Shown here in pieces: positions 1 through 9,063 of a stretch of DNA of 64,000 bases. The notes below the pieces were generated by a model, which made no database searches, had not been told where the DNA came from, and saw only the letters and a list, made by a program, of their open reading frames with translations. The first letter of the stretch is position 1; each line of letters starts with the position of its first letter. Origin of the DNA: Candidatus Nanoarchaeia archaeon (GTDB taxonomy: Archaea; Nanobdellota; Nanobdellia; Woesearchaeales; JACPBV01). Both the position numbers and the translations under genes were made by a program. The stretch covers positions 18,938 through 82,937 of the forward strand of contig JANQNH010000021.1 of NCBI GenBank assembly GCA_028279655.1, given 5' to 3'.

Positions 1-271
1 TTATATCTATCTCTGGTTTGTTAAGCAAGATTGTTTTTGTCTCTTCGCTTAGTTCTATCTGTTCTACCTCTGAAGGGAAATAGTCAAAGCTTAGCCGCTG
101 GTTGTTTATTGTAGTAAACCATTGGGTCTGTGTTCTTGTAAACTTGAAGTCTTTGTATTTAAAGGAATCTGTCTCCCCACTATATATGAAGCCCACTATT
201 GAGCTTACAAAAATGAAAACTATGAAGAAAACAACAAATGCTCCGAACTTTGATTTTTTTTCCTTTCTCAT
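1..271 (-). CDS. Partial membrane-anchored hypothetical protein (MRKEKKSKFGAFVVFFIVFIFVSS...), continues beyond window start
   Basis: Open minus-strand frame from the ATG at 271 to the window edge; N-terminal TM segment. Confidence 0.6.
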   Translation of the reverse strand, partial: MRKEKKSKFGAFVVFFIVFIFVSSIVGFIYSGETDSFKYKDFKFTRTQTQWFTTINNQRLSFDYFPSEVEQIELSEETKTILLNKPEIDI

Positions 272-414
272 ATCTTATTGATTTAATAGTTAATATATAA
301 AGGTTTTTCTTCATTCTGGTTGGTTTTTTTATTTGTATATATTAATTTATATATAAATTGATATATATTTAAATAGTAATATTTAAATATATGTTATAGG
401 TAATTCTAATTATA

Positions 415-576
415 ATGTCTAATAAGTCAATCCTTCAATTTCCTAACAAGCAACAGTTCATAGTCACTATACCTAAGGGTTTGGTTTTGGCTAAAGGCTG
501 GAAACAAGGGGATAAACTGGAATTCATTATCGATAATAACGGGGAGATCATGATTAAGAAGGAGCGTAAACTTTAA
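415..576 (+). CDS. Small AbrB/SpoVT-like swapped-hairpin protein (53 aa, MSNKSILQFPNKQQFIVTIPKGLVLAKGWKQGDKLEF...)
   Basis: ATG to TAA ORF; AbrB-type 'TIPKGLVLAKGWKQGDKLEF' pattern. Confidence 0.65.
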   Translation: MSNKSILQFPNKQQFIVTIPKGLVLAKGWKQGDKLEFIIDNNGEIMIKKERKL

Positions 577-640
577 ATATAAGTTGATTTTATAACTTTT
601 AATAAATATTAAAAGTTGTGAAAAACAAAATGTGATTGAA

Positions 641-1120
641 ATGGAAGGTTTTGAAAAAAAGATCATAGAACTCTTTTATGAGATGGGTAAAGGTCAGGGA
701 ATGCAGGATCAGCTGATGATGACCTTGTTTGCCAAACTATATATCGCTCCTGAACCTGTTGCAATGGATGACCTAGCTAAGGAAACAGGCTATAGTCTGG
801 CTTCTGTAAGCAACAAGGTTAAGATGTTTGGCCCAATGTGGCAGGTAAAGAGGATTAGGAAGCCAGGATCAAAGAAACTTTTCTTGTATATGGAGAAAGA
901 CATCCTTAAGATATGGAAGGATGCTTTGATCAAGAAGGAAGAACATGTCATAAGCAGATTAAAAGAGAAGCTGCCCCCTATAGTAAAAGAATATAGGGGT
1001 AAGGTAAAGTCTGATATTGACAAGAAGAAACTCAAGATAATAGAGGAATACTATAACCAGATATTGAAATTTGAAGGAGTGTTGAAGAAGATCATCAAAG
1101 AACTTGAAAAGGTACAATGA
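641..1120 (+). CDS. GbsR/MarR-like winged-helix transcriptional regulator
   Basis: ORF 632-1120; internal ATG at 641 (MEGFEKK) is the likely start; wHTH pattern; directly upstream of the ABC operon. Confidence 0.65.
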   Translation: MEGFEKKIIELFYEMGKGQGMQDQLMMTLFAKLYIAPEPVAMDDLAKETGYSLASVSNKVKMFGPMWQVKRIRKPGSKKLFLYMEKDILKIWKDALIKKEEHVISRLKEKLPPIVKEYRGKVKSDIDKKKLKIIEEYYNQILKFEGVLKKIIKELEKVQ

Positions 1121-1809
1121 AGGATGTAACGATAAAACTGGATAATGTATGGAAGATCTATAAGATGGGTGAGGTGGAGGTCCCTGCATTGAAAGGGATA
1201 AACCTTGAGGTAAAGCAAGGGGAGTTTCTGGCTGTGATGGGTCCATCTGGAAGCGGTAAAAGTACTGCAATGAATATGATTGGGGTATTGGATATACCTA
1301 CCAGAGGGAAGATATCCCTGAAGGGACAGGATATCTCAAAGCTGTCTGAGTCAGACCTGGCTCAGATAAGGGGAAAAACAATAGGATTTATCTTCCAGCA
1401 ATTCAACCTGATATCCACTTTAAGTGCACTGGAGAATGTTACATTACCCATGATATTCCAGAATATGCCCAAAGATGAAAGGGTCGAGAGGGCGCTAAAG
1501 CTTTTGGAGATGGTCGGATTAAGAGAAAGGATAGATCATAAACCAGGAGAGATGAGCGGCGGGCAGCAACAGAGGGTTGCGATAGCCAGATCATTGATAA
1601 ATGATCCTGAAGTCATACTTGCAGACGAACCTACAGGGAACCTTGATTCAGAATCAGGGCATAAGGTAATTGATTTTCTTCAGGATCTTCATAAAAAAGA
1701 GAAGAAAACAATCGTTATGGTCACTCATGATGAAGATATAGCAAAATTTGCTGGGAGGACTGAATACCTGCATGATGGACAAATTGTCAGAGGAAGAAAA
1801 AGATTTTAA
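1117..1809 (+). CDS. ABC transporter ATPase, MacB/LolD-like
   Basis: Walker A GPSGSGKST, signature MSGGQQQRVAIARSL, Walker B VILADEPTGNLDS. Confidence 0.95.
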   Translation: MKDVTIKLDNVWKIYKMGEVEVPALKGINLEVKQGEFLAVMGPSGSGKSTAMNMIGVLDIPTRGKISLKGQDISKLSESDLAQIRGKTIGFIFQQFNLISTLSALENVTLPMIFQNMPKDERVERALKLLEMVGLRERIDHKPGEMSGGQQQRVAIARSLINDPEVILADEPTGNLDSESGHKVIDFLQDLHKKEKKTIVMVTHDEDIAKFAGRTEYLHDGQIVRGRKRF

Positions 1810-1822
1810 CGAGGTGTTTTAA

Positions 1823-3121
1823 ATGAACAAAAAAATATTAATCGGAATTTTGGTTTTGAGCATGATAGTTTGCAGTTCTGGTGTTTTTGGAGCATCAACT
1901 TCTGCAACTGGGAGGACACAACTGTATTTTCATGATGTAGATGTAACTATGGTAAATCATGATCCTGATCCTGCGGAGGCTGGCAGGTATGTCACTGTAA
2001 GGTTTAAGGTTGAGAATACAGGGGCGGAGACTGCCAAGGATATAGTCCTTGAGATATTGCCTAAGTATCCTTTTTCCCTGGATCCTGGGGAGAGTGCAAT
2101 CAAGAGCATAGGTTCTGTTAGAAGCAGACAGATTGGAGATACGGGGGTTATTGAGGATTATAGGCTAAGGATCGATGAGAATGCTATTGAAGGGGATAAT
2201 GAGATTGAGTTAAGGTACAACATTGACGGTGGATCTTGGATCAAATTAGAGCCTTTTGATATTGAGGTTAACCCTCATGATATAATCCTAAGCATAGCCA
2301 GTGTGGAATCACCAAGCATGATTAATCCTGGTGAGGTTAGCAGGATCGATATTAATCTTGAGAATCTTGCCTTGAGTTTCCTAAAGGAGGTGAAGGTAAA
2401 ACTAAATATAGATGATATACCCTTTGCTACAATAGGTTCCACAAACAGGAAGATAATAAAGCAGATAGAAGCAGATTCTACGGCTATGGTGAGCTTTAAC
2501 ATAATGGCTGAACCGGATGCAGAATCACAATTATACAAGGTTCCTATTGAACTTGAGTATAACGACAGGTTGGGTGTAAAATATAATAAGACAGAGATTG
2601 TTGGATTGATAGTTGGGGCAGAACCTGACCTGAGCGTGATAATTGATGACTCTGAGATCTATAACAGTGGAGGTACTGGGGAAGTCTCGATAAAATTAAC
2701 TAACAAAGGAGTCACTGACATCAAGTTCGTGAATTTAATGTTGCTGGATGGGGAGTATACCATCCTCTCTCCGGAAGAGGTGTATGTAGGGAATATTGAT
2801 TCTGATGATTATGAGACTGCAGATTTTAATCTGAAGCTGGATAAATTAAAGACAGAAGAGGTTGCATTGCCTCTTATTTTAGAGTATAAGGATGCTAATA
2901 ACAACGAATACAAGGAAGAGATCAGATTACCGTTGAAGCTTTATTCGTCATCAGATGCCAAAGCAATAGGAGTTAAAAAAGGAAACAGCACTGTGGGAAT
3001 AGTAATTGTGTTGATTATTGTTGTAGGTGGGTTCTTTATCTATAGAAGGTGGAGGAAGAAGAAAAAGGGACAAAAGATGGACGGATTTGGTACTAAAGTC
3101 CCTTTCTTAGGGAAGAAATAG
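1823..3121 (+). CDS. Secreted S-layer/CARDB-like protein with signal peptide and C-terminal TM, associated with the ABC exporter
   Basis: N-terminal signal, repeated Ig-like NEW3/CARDB-type repeats, C-terminal TM plus basic tail; in operon. Confidence 0.7.
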   Translation: MNKKILIGILVLSMIVCSSGVFGASTSATGRTQLYFHDVDVTMVNHDPDPAEAGRYVTVRFKVENTGAETAKDIVLEILPKYPFSLDPGESAIKSIGSVRSRQIGDTGVIEDYRLRIDENAIEGDNEIELRYNIDGGSWIKLEPFDIEVNPHDIILSIASVESPSMINPGEVSRIDINLENLALSFLKEVKVKLNIDDIPFATIGSTNRKIIKQIEADSTAMVSFNIMAEPDAESQLYKVPIELEYNDRLGVKYNKTEIVGLIVGAEPDLSVIIDDSEIYNSGGTGEVSIKLTNKGVTDIKFVNLMLLDGEYTILSPEEVYVGNIDSDDYETADFNLKLDKLKTEEVALPLILEYKDANNNEYKEEIRLPLKLYSSSDAKAIGVKKGNSTVGIVIVLIIVVGGFFIYRRWRKKKKGQKMDGFGTKVPFLGKK

Positions 3122-3146
3122 AACAGGCTTGAAGTAAGGAGGCAAT

Positions 3147-4370
3147 ATGCTAAAGGATTATTTCCTTTTCTCTTTTAATAATCTGAAGTCCAGGAAATTA
3201 AGAAGCTGGCTGACTATGTTAGGTATATTTATAGGTATAGCTTCAGTTGTTGCTCTTATCGGCCTGGGAGAAGGGCTTAGGAATGCTATCAATGCACAAT
3301 TTGGTTTTCTCGGTTCGGATATAATCAGTGTTACTGCTTCTGGGGGTTTTGGACCTCCGGGAACGGGTGTTGTTGATCCCTTGACTGATGAGGAGATAAA
3401 GGCTATAGAGAATATTCCTGGGATCGAGGAATCTGCAGGGAGGATACTTGAATCTGGAAAGCTGGCTTTTAACAATAAGGTTGCTTTTGGTTATGCTGCA
3501 AGCATGCCTGATGGTGATGATAGGGATCTTATGGAGCATATCTTTAACCTGAAGGCTGAGAGGGGGAGGCCTTTGCAGGATGGAGAGAGCGGGTCTGTAT
3601 TTTTGGGGTATTCCTTTATAGAAGAGGACAATCCTTTTGGGAAGCCTATCCTTCCAGGAACCAAGGTCGAGGTATTAGATGAGGAGTTCAAGGTTGTCGG
3701 GATAATGGAGAAGAAAGGAAATTTCCAGCTGGATGGTATTGTTCTTATGAATGAGGATGATCTCAGGGGGCTGGTGGATAGGCCTGGAGATGATTATGAT
3801 GTTATTGGTGTAAGGTTTAATGAGGATGCTGATGTTGCAAGAGTAAAGAGTGATATCGAGAAGAAACTTAGGAAGATAAGGGATGTTGACGAAGGAGAGG
3901 AGGATTTTTCTGTACAGACTCCTGAGCAGGTTCTGGAAACAGTAAATTCAACCATACTTGCTGTTCAGATATTTGTGTATATAATCGCAGGAATCTCCCT
4001 TTTGGTAGGGGGGATCGGGATAATGAACACTATGTATACCTCTGTTGTAGAGAGGACAAAAGAGATTGGGATAATGAAATCTATAGGGGCCAGGAACTCT
4101 GCTATTTTTACCCTATTTTTTGTCGAGTCTGGATTATTGGGATCTGTAGGGGGAGCTATAGGAGCAACGCTTGGTTTTTTATTAGCAAAAGGTGTGGCTT
4201 TTATCGGAAAATTAGCACTGGGTTCTGACCTGATATCTGCAGATATCGGTTTTGGCCTGATATTTGGATCTTTGGCATTCTCATTTATAATCGGTTCTTT
4301 TTTCGGAACATTGCCTGCTTTGCAGGCTTCAAAGCTTAATCCTGTTGATGCCTTAAGGTACACGAAATGA
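3147..4370 (+). CDS. MacB-like ABC transporter permease (FtsX domain)
   Basis: N-terminal TM, periplasmic domain, 'NTMYTSVVERTKEIGIMKSIGA' motif. Confidence 0.92.
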   Translation: MLKDYFLFSFNNLKSRKLRSWLTMLGIFIGIASVVALIGLGEGLRNAINAQFGFLGSDIISVTASGGFGPPGTGVVDPLTDEEIKAIENIPGIEESAGRILESGKLAFNNKVAFGYAASMPDGDDRDLMEHIFNLKAERGRPLQDGESGSVFLGYSFIEEDNPFGKPILPGTKVEVLDEEFKVVGIMEKKGNFQLDGIVLMNEDDLRGLVDRPGDDYDVIGVRFNEDADVARVKSDIEKKLRKIRDVDEGEEDFSVQTPEQVLETVNSTILAVQIFVYIIAGISLLVGGIGIMNTMYTSVVERTKEIGIMKSIGARNSAIFTLFFVESGLLGSVGGAIGATLGFLLAKGVAFIGKLALGSDLISADIGFGLIFGSLAFSFIIGSFFGTLPALQASKLNPVDALRYTK

Positions 4371-5587
4371 AACTAGACCTATTGAAATACTCGGTATCAA
4401 ACCTGTGGAGCAGGAAGATGAGAAGTTTCCTTACAATACTTTCTATACTCATAGGGATAACTTCCATATATGCATTGATAAGCTTTGGACAGGGTATCAA
4501 CAAATATATGGAGGATTTTGCGCAGGAGATGGGCTCGGATAAGGTATTCCTGATGCCTGGAGGGGGGCTTTCAAACGCTCCTGGAACCAGCAATATAATG
4601 TTTTCAGAGGATGATCTGGATTTCATCAGCAAAAGCAGAGGTATCAGTGAAACAACGGCGATGATGATCGACTTTGGGAAGGTGGAGTTCAAGGATTTCA
4701 GAGAGAAATACCCTTATGTGATGGGGCTTTCTACAGAAAGCGGTGAGAAGAGACTTATAGAAGAGATGTTTGGCGGAATAGGGGTTATGGAAGGGAGAGG
4801 TTTAAAGAAAGGGGATGTGCTGAAAGCAGCTGTAGGCTACTCTTATACCATACCCAACAGGATGTTCAAGAAGGCTATGTCTGTGGGGGATAAGATAGAG
4901 ATAAACGATGTAAAGGTTGAGGTGATTGGGTTTTATGAAGAGATTGGGAACCCCGGGGATGATTCAAATATCTACTTATCTCAAGAAGGCTTTAAAGAGA
5001 TATTTGATACAGAGGAGTTTGAATATATCTACATGAGGGTCGCTCCTGGTGAGGATCCCTCTGATATTGCTGAAAGGGTAAAGGAGAGGTTCAGAAAAAG
5101 AAGGGGACAGAAAGAAGGGGAAGAGGATTTCACTATACAGACATTTGAGGATGTTATGGCAACATTCACAAATATGATAATGATCCTTAACGGGGTTTTG
5201 GTTATGATCGCGCTTATATCTCTTGTTGTTGCTGCTGTCAATATAATGAACACAATGTATACATCTGTACTTGAAAGGACAAAGGAGATTGGGATAATGA
5301 AGGCTATCGGTTCAAGAAACAGGCAGATACTGAATGTTTTTTTGGTAGAATCTGGAATTCTTGGACTGGTTGGTGGTGGTTTGGGTATCTTATTAGGGTA
5401 TAGTATCGCAAAGATGGGACAAGCTGCTGCAAGGGCTGCTGGCCTAACTTTCCTTAAGCCCCATTTCCCACTATGGTTGACTATTGGTAGCTTATTGTTT
5501 GCTTTTTTGATTGGTGCTCTTTCAGGGACCTTGCCTGCTATCAGAGCTTCAAAGCAGAAGCCTGTGGATGCATTGAGGTATGAGTAG
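4367..5587 (+). CDS. MacB-like ABC transporter permease (FtsX domain), paralogue of the previous gene
   Basis: Same 'MNTMYTSVLERTKEIGIMKAIGS' motif; 4-bp overlap with upstream gene. Confidence 0.92.
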   Translation: MKLDLLKYSVSNLWSRKMRSFLTILSILIGITSIYALISFGQGINKYMEDFAQEMGSDKVFLMPGGGLSNAPGTSNIMFSEDDLDFISKSRGISETTAMMIDFGKVEFKDFREKYPYVMGLSTESGEKRLIEEMFGGIGVMEGRGLKKGDVLKAAVGYSYTIPNRMFKKAMSVGDKIEINDVKVEVIGFYEEIGNPGDDSNIYLSQEGFKEIFDTEEFEYIYMRVAPGEDPSDIAERVKERFRKRRGQKEGEEDFTIQTFEDVMATFTNMIMILNGVLVMIALISLVVAAVNIMNTMYTSVLERTKEIGIMKAIGSRNRQILNVFLVESGILGLVGGGLGILLGYSIAKMGQAAARAAGLTFLKPHFPLWLTIGSLLFAFLIGALSGTLPAIRASKQKPVDALRYE

Positions 5588-5607
5588 TATATTTAATTTT
5601 AAAGAAT

Positions 5608-5713
5608 AAACCACCACCAACATAGGCACCTACGGACAAAGCTTCGCTTTGTCCTACTCGGCACCCCGAAGGGGGCAACCCCCACCTCGTCGGTACCATT
5701 GTTGGTGGTTTTT
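5608..5713. repeat. Structured intergenic repeat, copy A: outer stem plus internal hairpins
   Basis: AACCACCACCAACATAGG ... CCATTGTTGGTGGTT outer arms; internal GGACAAAG-CTTCG-CTTTGTCC and GC-rich hairpin(s). Confidence 0.7.
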
Positions 5714-5753
5714 CCATTAACTTAATAAATGGATGCTATCCTCTTTCTTTTTT

Positions 5754-7103
5754 ATGAGAAAGGATCTGACTATTGGTGGGATAACGAAAACCATATTGGT
5801 TACAGCTATGCCTATGGTATTTGCTCTTCTATTGCATACCGGATTCAATATTGTTGATGCAATTTATGTAGGTCGTATCAGTGCAGAGGCTATTGCTGCT
5901 GTTTCACTGGCATTTCCTATAATGTTCTTTGTGTATGCTCTTGCTGGAGGGGTTGGTGTTGGGGCAACTTCTTTGATTTCCAGATATGTTGGCGCTAAGG
6001 AGATTGAAAAGGCAGATAATGTTGCTGAGCATGCTTTATTGATAGGTGTTGTTTTAGGGCTTTTGTTAACTGTTTTGGGGCTGGTATTTGGAAGGGGGCT
6101 GTTGATGTTAATGGGTGCTGATTCTTTGGTTGATCTGGCCTTGAGTTACCTGAATGTAATCTTTCTAGGAACTGTATTTATGATGATATTCGTCGTTGGG
6201 AACAATATCTTTAGAGGAGAGGGAGATATGAAGACACCCATGGTATTCATGACTGTTGCTACGATTGTCAACATAATACTGGATCCAATATTTATCTTTG
6301 TACTTGGGATGGGGGTCAGGGGTGCTGCTATTGCAACAATCATATCCAATTCTATCGGATGTGTTGCTGTAGTATTGGGTTTTGTTATTGGCAAGTCTTC
6401 TGTGAAGATAAGGCCTAAATGTTTTAGGTTTGATCCTGGTATTGTGAAGAAGATTTTCCAGATCGGTGTTCCTTCTTCTTTGTCGCAGGTTAGCATGTCT
6501 GTAAGCTTGTTTGTGCTTACAAGGATAGTTGCTACATTCGGACCTTATGCTATCGCTGCTTTTGGAATTGGTTTCAGGCTGGATTCTATTGCTATCCTTC
6601 CTACGTTGGGATTAATGATGGCTTTGATACCTATTGTCGGACAGAATATCGGGGCCAAGAAGATTGAAAGGGCTGAGAAGAGCGCATATGCTGCTGCTGT
6701 ACTAGCTGCTGCTTTTACAGGCTTTGTTGGCCTTATTTTTATCCTGTTCCCTTCGTTTTTTGTCTCTCTTTTTAACAGCCAGCCAGAGGTTCTAAGGAGT
6801 GGAGCTTTGTACCTTAGGATTGTTGGGTTGAGCTATCTTTTTGCTGGCATCGGGATTTCTATGAGCGGTGCTTTTTTAGGAGCTGGAGATGCTTTTCCTG
6901 CTCTAATGTTGACTCTGCTTAGGGTGATTATCCTGTCTATCCCTCTTGCCCTGGTATTTGCCTTTTCTTTAGGCTGGGGTTTGAAAGGGGTGTGGTGGGC
7001 TATCAGTTTCTCTAGCATTATCTCATCTATTGTTGGTTTGATCTGGTTTAGGAAAGGCGGGTGGAAGAAGAAGCATGCTAGGATGGAGATGGTTGTTGGT
7101 TAA
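5754..7103 (+). CDS. MATE family multidrug/Na+ efflux protein
   Basis: 12-TM MATE pattern; ORF 5733-7103, start probably MRKDLTIGG at 5754. Confidence 0.92.
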   Translation: MRKDLTIGGITKTILVTAMPMVFALLLHTGFNIVDAIYVGRISAEAIAAVSLAFPIMFFVYALAGGVGVGATSLISRYVGAKEIEKADNVAEHALLIGVVLGLLLTVLGLVFGRGLLMLMGADSLVDLALSYLNVIFLGTVFMMIFVVGNNIFRGEGDMKTPMVFMTVATIVNIILDPIFIFVLGMGVRGAAIATIISNSIGCVAVVLGFVIGKSSVKIRPKCFRFDPGIVKKIFQIGVPSSLSQVSMSVSLFVLTRIVATFGPYAIAAFGIGFRLDSIAILPTLGLMMALIPIVGQNIGAKKIERAEKSAYAAAVLAAAFTGFVGLIFILFPSFFVSLFNSQPEVLRSGALYLRIVGLSYLFAGIGISMSGAFLGAGDAFPALMLTLLRVIILSIPLALVFAFSLGWGLKGVWWAISFSSIISSIVGLIWFRKGGWKKKHARMEMVVG

Positions 7104-8014
7104 TTATTTTTCATCCTTTTCAGATATTTTTCTAGCTGGATTTTTATTTTTTTATCTAGGTCCTTAGTATTTATCTTCGGAACCTTTGTTAGTGTTCCTA
7201 TGAATTTCCTGTTTGCTAATTTTGCTTCTTTTTCAATGGTTTTTGCGTATTTTGTGTTGAACTTTCTTATTGATGGGAATTTTGTGATTGTGTCTGCCCC
7301 TGCGTTAAGAAGCAGGTGTATCTCGTCTAGATGCGTTAACCATGAGCCTACGACTATCTTTATTTTTGGGAACTCTTTTCTTGTAAGATTGATCCATTCT
7401 CTGTAGTATTTTGATGCTATTGGTTTCTTTTTTTCAAAGAATGTATTTTTTTGTGGTTTTAATCTGTAGAATGTTATTCTTTGTAGGTTGTGTTTCTTTA
7501 TGAAGGATTTTAGGTATTTGAAGTCCTGTATTGTTTCTCCTAGGCCCAGGATTAATGTTATTGTTTTCTTAAGATTAAGTTTGGTTGCTGTTTTGAACAT
7601 GTCTTCGATTTCTTTTAGCGGCTTACTTGGGCATATCTTGTCTCTTAGTCTTGGTGTTATGCATTCTACTGTTCCGCATATGCCTTCTGTGTATGGTTTG
7701 AAAAGTTTTAGTTGTTTTTCATTCAGTATTCCTAGGTTAAGCCATTGTTTCTGCCTGGTTATATTATGAATGTGTTTTATTATGTTTAGAAGTTCTTTGT
7801 CTGTGTAGGTGTCGCATCCTCCGGAGATGAATTCTACCTTCCAGCTGCAGGCTTTGCAGATTATTGCTTCTGCTAGTATTGATGGTAAGGAGCGTCTGTC
7901 TTTTATCGGATCTTGTTTTGTGTTCTTTCTGCTACTTAAGTAACAGAACTTGCAGTCTCTTTTTGAGCAGTACCAGCTAATGAATATTGCTCGCTCGAAT
8001 TGGGTTGATTTCAT
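7100..8014 (-). CDS. Radical SAM family protein with CX4CX2C cluster motif
   Basis: WYCSKRDCKFCYLSSRK; downstream GGCDTY and barrel-like segments. Confidence 0.7.
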   Translation of the reverse strand: MKSTQFERAIFISWYCSKRDCKFCYLSSRKNTKQDPIKDRRSLPSILAEAIICKACSWKVEFISGGCDTYTDKELLNIIKHIHNITRQKQWLNLGILNEKQLKLFKPYTEGICGTVECITPRLRDKICPSKPLKEIEDMFKTATKLNLKKTITLILGLGETIQDFKYLKSFIKKHNLQRITFYRLKPQKNTFFEKKKPIASKYYREWINLTRKEFPKIKIVVGSWLTHLDEIHLLLNAGADTITKFPSIRKFNTKYAKTIEKEAKLANRKFIGTLTKVPKINTKDLDKKIKIQLEKYLKRMKNN

Positions 8015-8024
8015 CTTAAAAAAA

Positions 8025-8111
8025 AGCCCCCGGGGAGAGTTGCACTCCCGACCTGCAGATCTCCTGCCTTAGGATACGAGTCTGCCGCAATAGCTACTAT
8101 GCTACGGAGGC
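8025..8111 (-). tRNA. tRNA-Thr(CGT) with predicted 14-nt intron at 37/38 (8061-8074)
   Basis: Acceptor GCCTCCG/CGGGGGC, D-arm, anticodon stem GCAGA/TCTGC around a 21-nt loop, T-stem GGGAG/CTCCC. Confidence 0.85.
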
Positions 8112-8134
8112 GTATTAAGAGAGAAACAGTGGAG

Positions 8135-8278
8135 CTATTTAAGATTTTTCAATAGCTCTTCTTTGGTCGTGTATTTCTTTTGGCATTCTGGGCAGACTGG
8201 TTTTTTTCCTACATAGGTACCTAGGATCTTTCCAAGAAAGGTTGTTTCTATCTTGTTGCTGCAGATTGCGCATTTCAT
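8135..8278 (-). CDS. Small zinc-ribbon-like protein (MKCAICSNKIETTFLGKILGTYVGKKPVCPECQKKY...)
   Basis: 47-aa ORF with two CxxC pairs. Confidence 0.55.
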   Translation of the reverse strand: MKCAICSNKIETTFLGKILGTYVGKKPVCPECQKKYTTKEELLKNLK

Positions 8279-8279
8279 T

Positions 8280-8651
8280 TTAGATACCTCTAGCAGAAGC
8301 AGGCATAGCGACTGGAGCAGAACCTGAATAATCTGTTTTTTCTTCTTTGATTCCTAGGTGCTTATCAACTTCTTCGTTGACAACAGACCAAAAAAAATCA
8401 ATAAATTTCTGTACTTTTTTGCTTTTCAGATTTAGTTTATACATCTGTGCCTTTCCTACTTTTCTCGTTAGAATTATCCATTTATCCCTGATTAATTCTT
8501 TTTTTAGCTGTTTCATGCAAGGGTAGCTTATCTCTGAGTATTTAGCAATATCCTTAAGTGAATAATCAAAGTCTTGTGCAACTATTAAAAAATCAAGTAC
8601 TTTATTCTTTGGTGTAAAACCTTCTTTCTTTAAAAACACTGATTTTTCCAT
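8280..8651 (-). CDS. Helix-turn-helix domain protein
   Basis: wHTH-like 'YSLKDIAKYSEISYPCMKQLKKELIRDKWIILTRKVGKAQMYKLN'. Confidence 0.6.
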   Translation of the reverse strand: MEKSVFLKKEGFTPKNKVLDFLIVAQDFDYSLKDIAKYSEISYPCMKQLKKELIRDKWIILTRKVGKAQMYKLNLKSKKVQKFIDFFWSVVNEEVDKHLGIKEEKTDYSGSAPVAMPASARGI

Positions 8652-8765
8652 TGTAATTTATAGAAAAACCTAGTTATATTTAAAGATTTCTATTTATACC
8701 ATAAGGGATATATTTGTATACCTAAAAAGGAAAGGTATTTAAAAAGAGTTGTATTAACAGCAAGT

Positions 8766-9062
8766 ATGAAAATCCATAAAGGCGAGTATATCAAATACAG
8801 CAGGTTCATAGTAAAAAAGCTTCATAAAACAACGTGCTATGGTGCTGGATCAATGTATGAGGATAATGTTTTGAAAGGATTATATGATAAAGGGATTGGC
8901 AAGAAAATTTTAGAGGCCTTAACAAAACAAAAAATCTGTTTAAAAAAGAAAAAGGAACATGGCTGGAAATATTATCTAAATATTGAAAGATTGGATAAAA
9001 TAAAAGAAATTATAAAGGAGAAAGGAAATAGATCAATAATCCCTGTTTTATTGATGTTATAA
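8766..9062 (+). CDS. Hypothetical basic protein
   Basis: ORF with ATG, directly upstream of the ABCE1 gene. Confidence 0.5.
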   Translation: MKIHKGEYIKYSRFIVKKLHKTTCYGAGSMYEDNVLKGLYDKGIGKKILEALTKQKICLKKKKEHGWKYYLNIERLDKIKEIIKEKGNRSIIPVLLML

Positions 9063-9063
9063 A

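Noticed and set aside
959-1270. Antisense ORFs opposite conserved genes (e.g. 959-1270, 3965-4363, 19149-19736, 33557-33760)
   Set aside because: They lie opposite clearly conserved coding sequence, or in the last case opposite a tRNA-flanking small gene; S/L/F-rich composition typical of shadow ORFs
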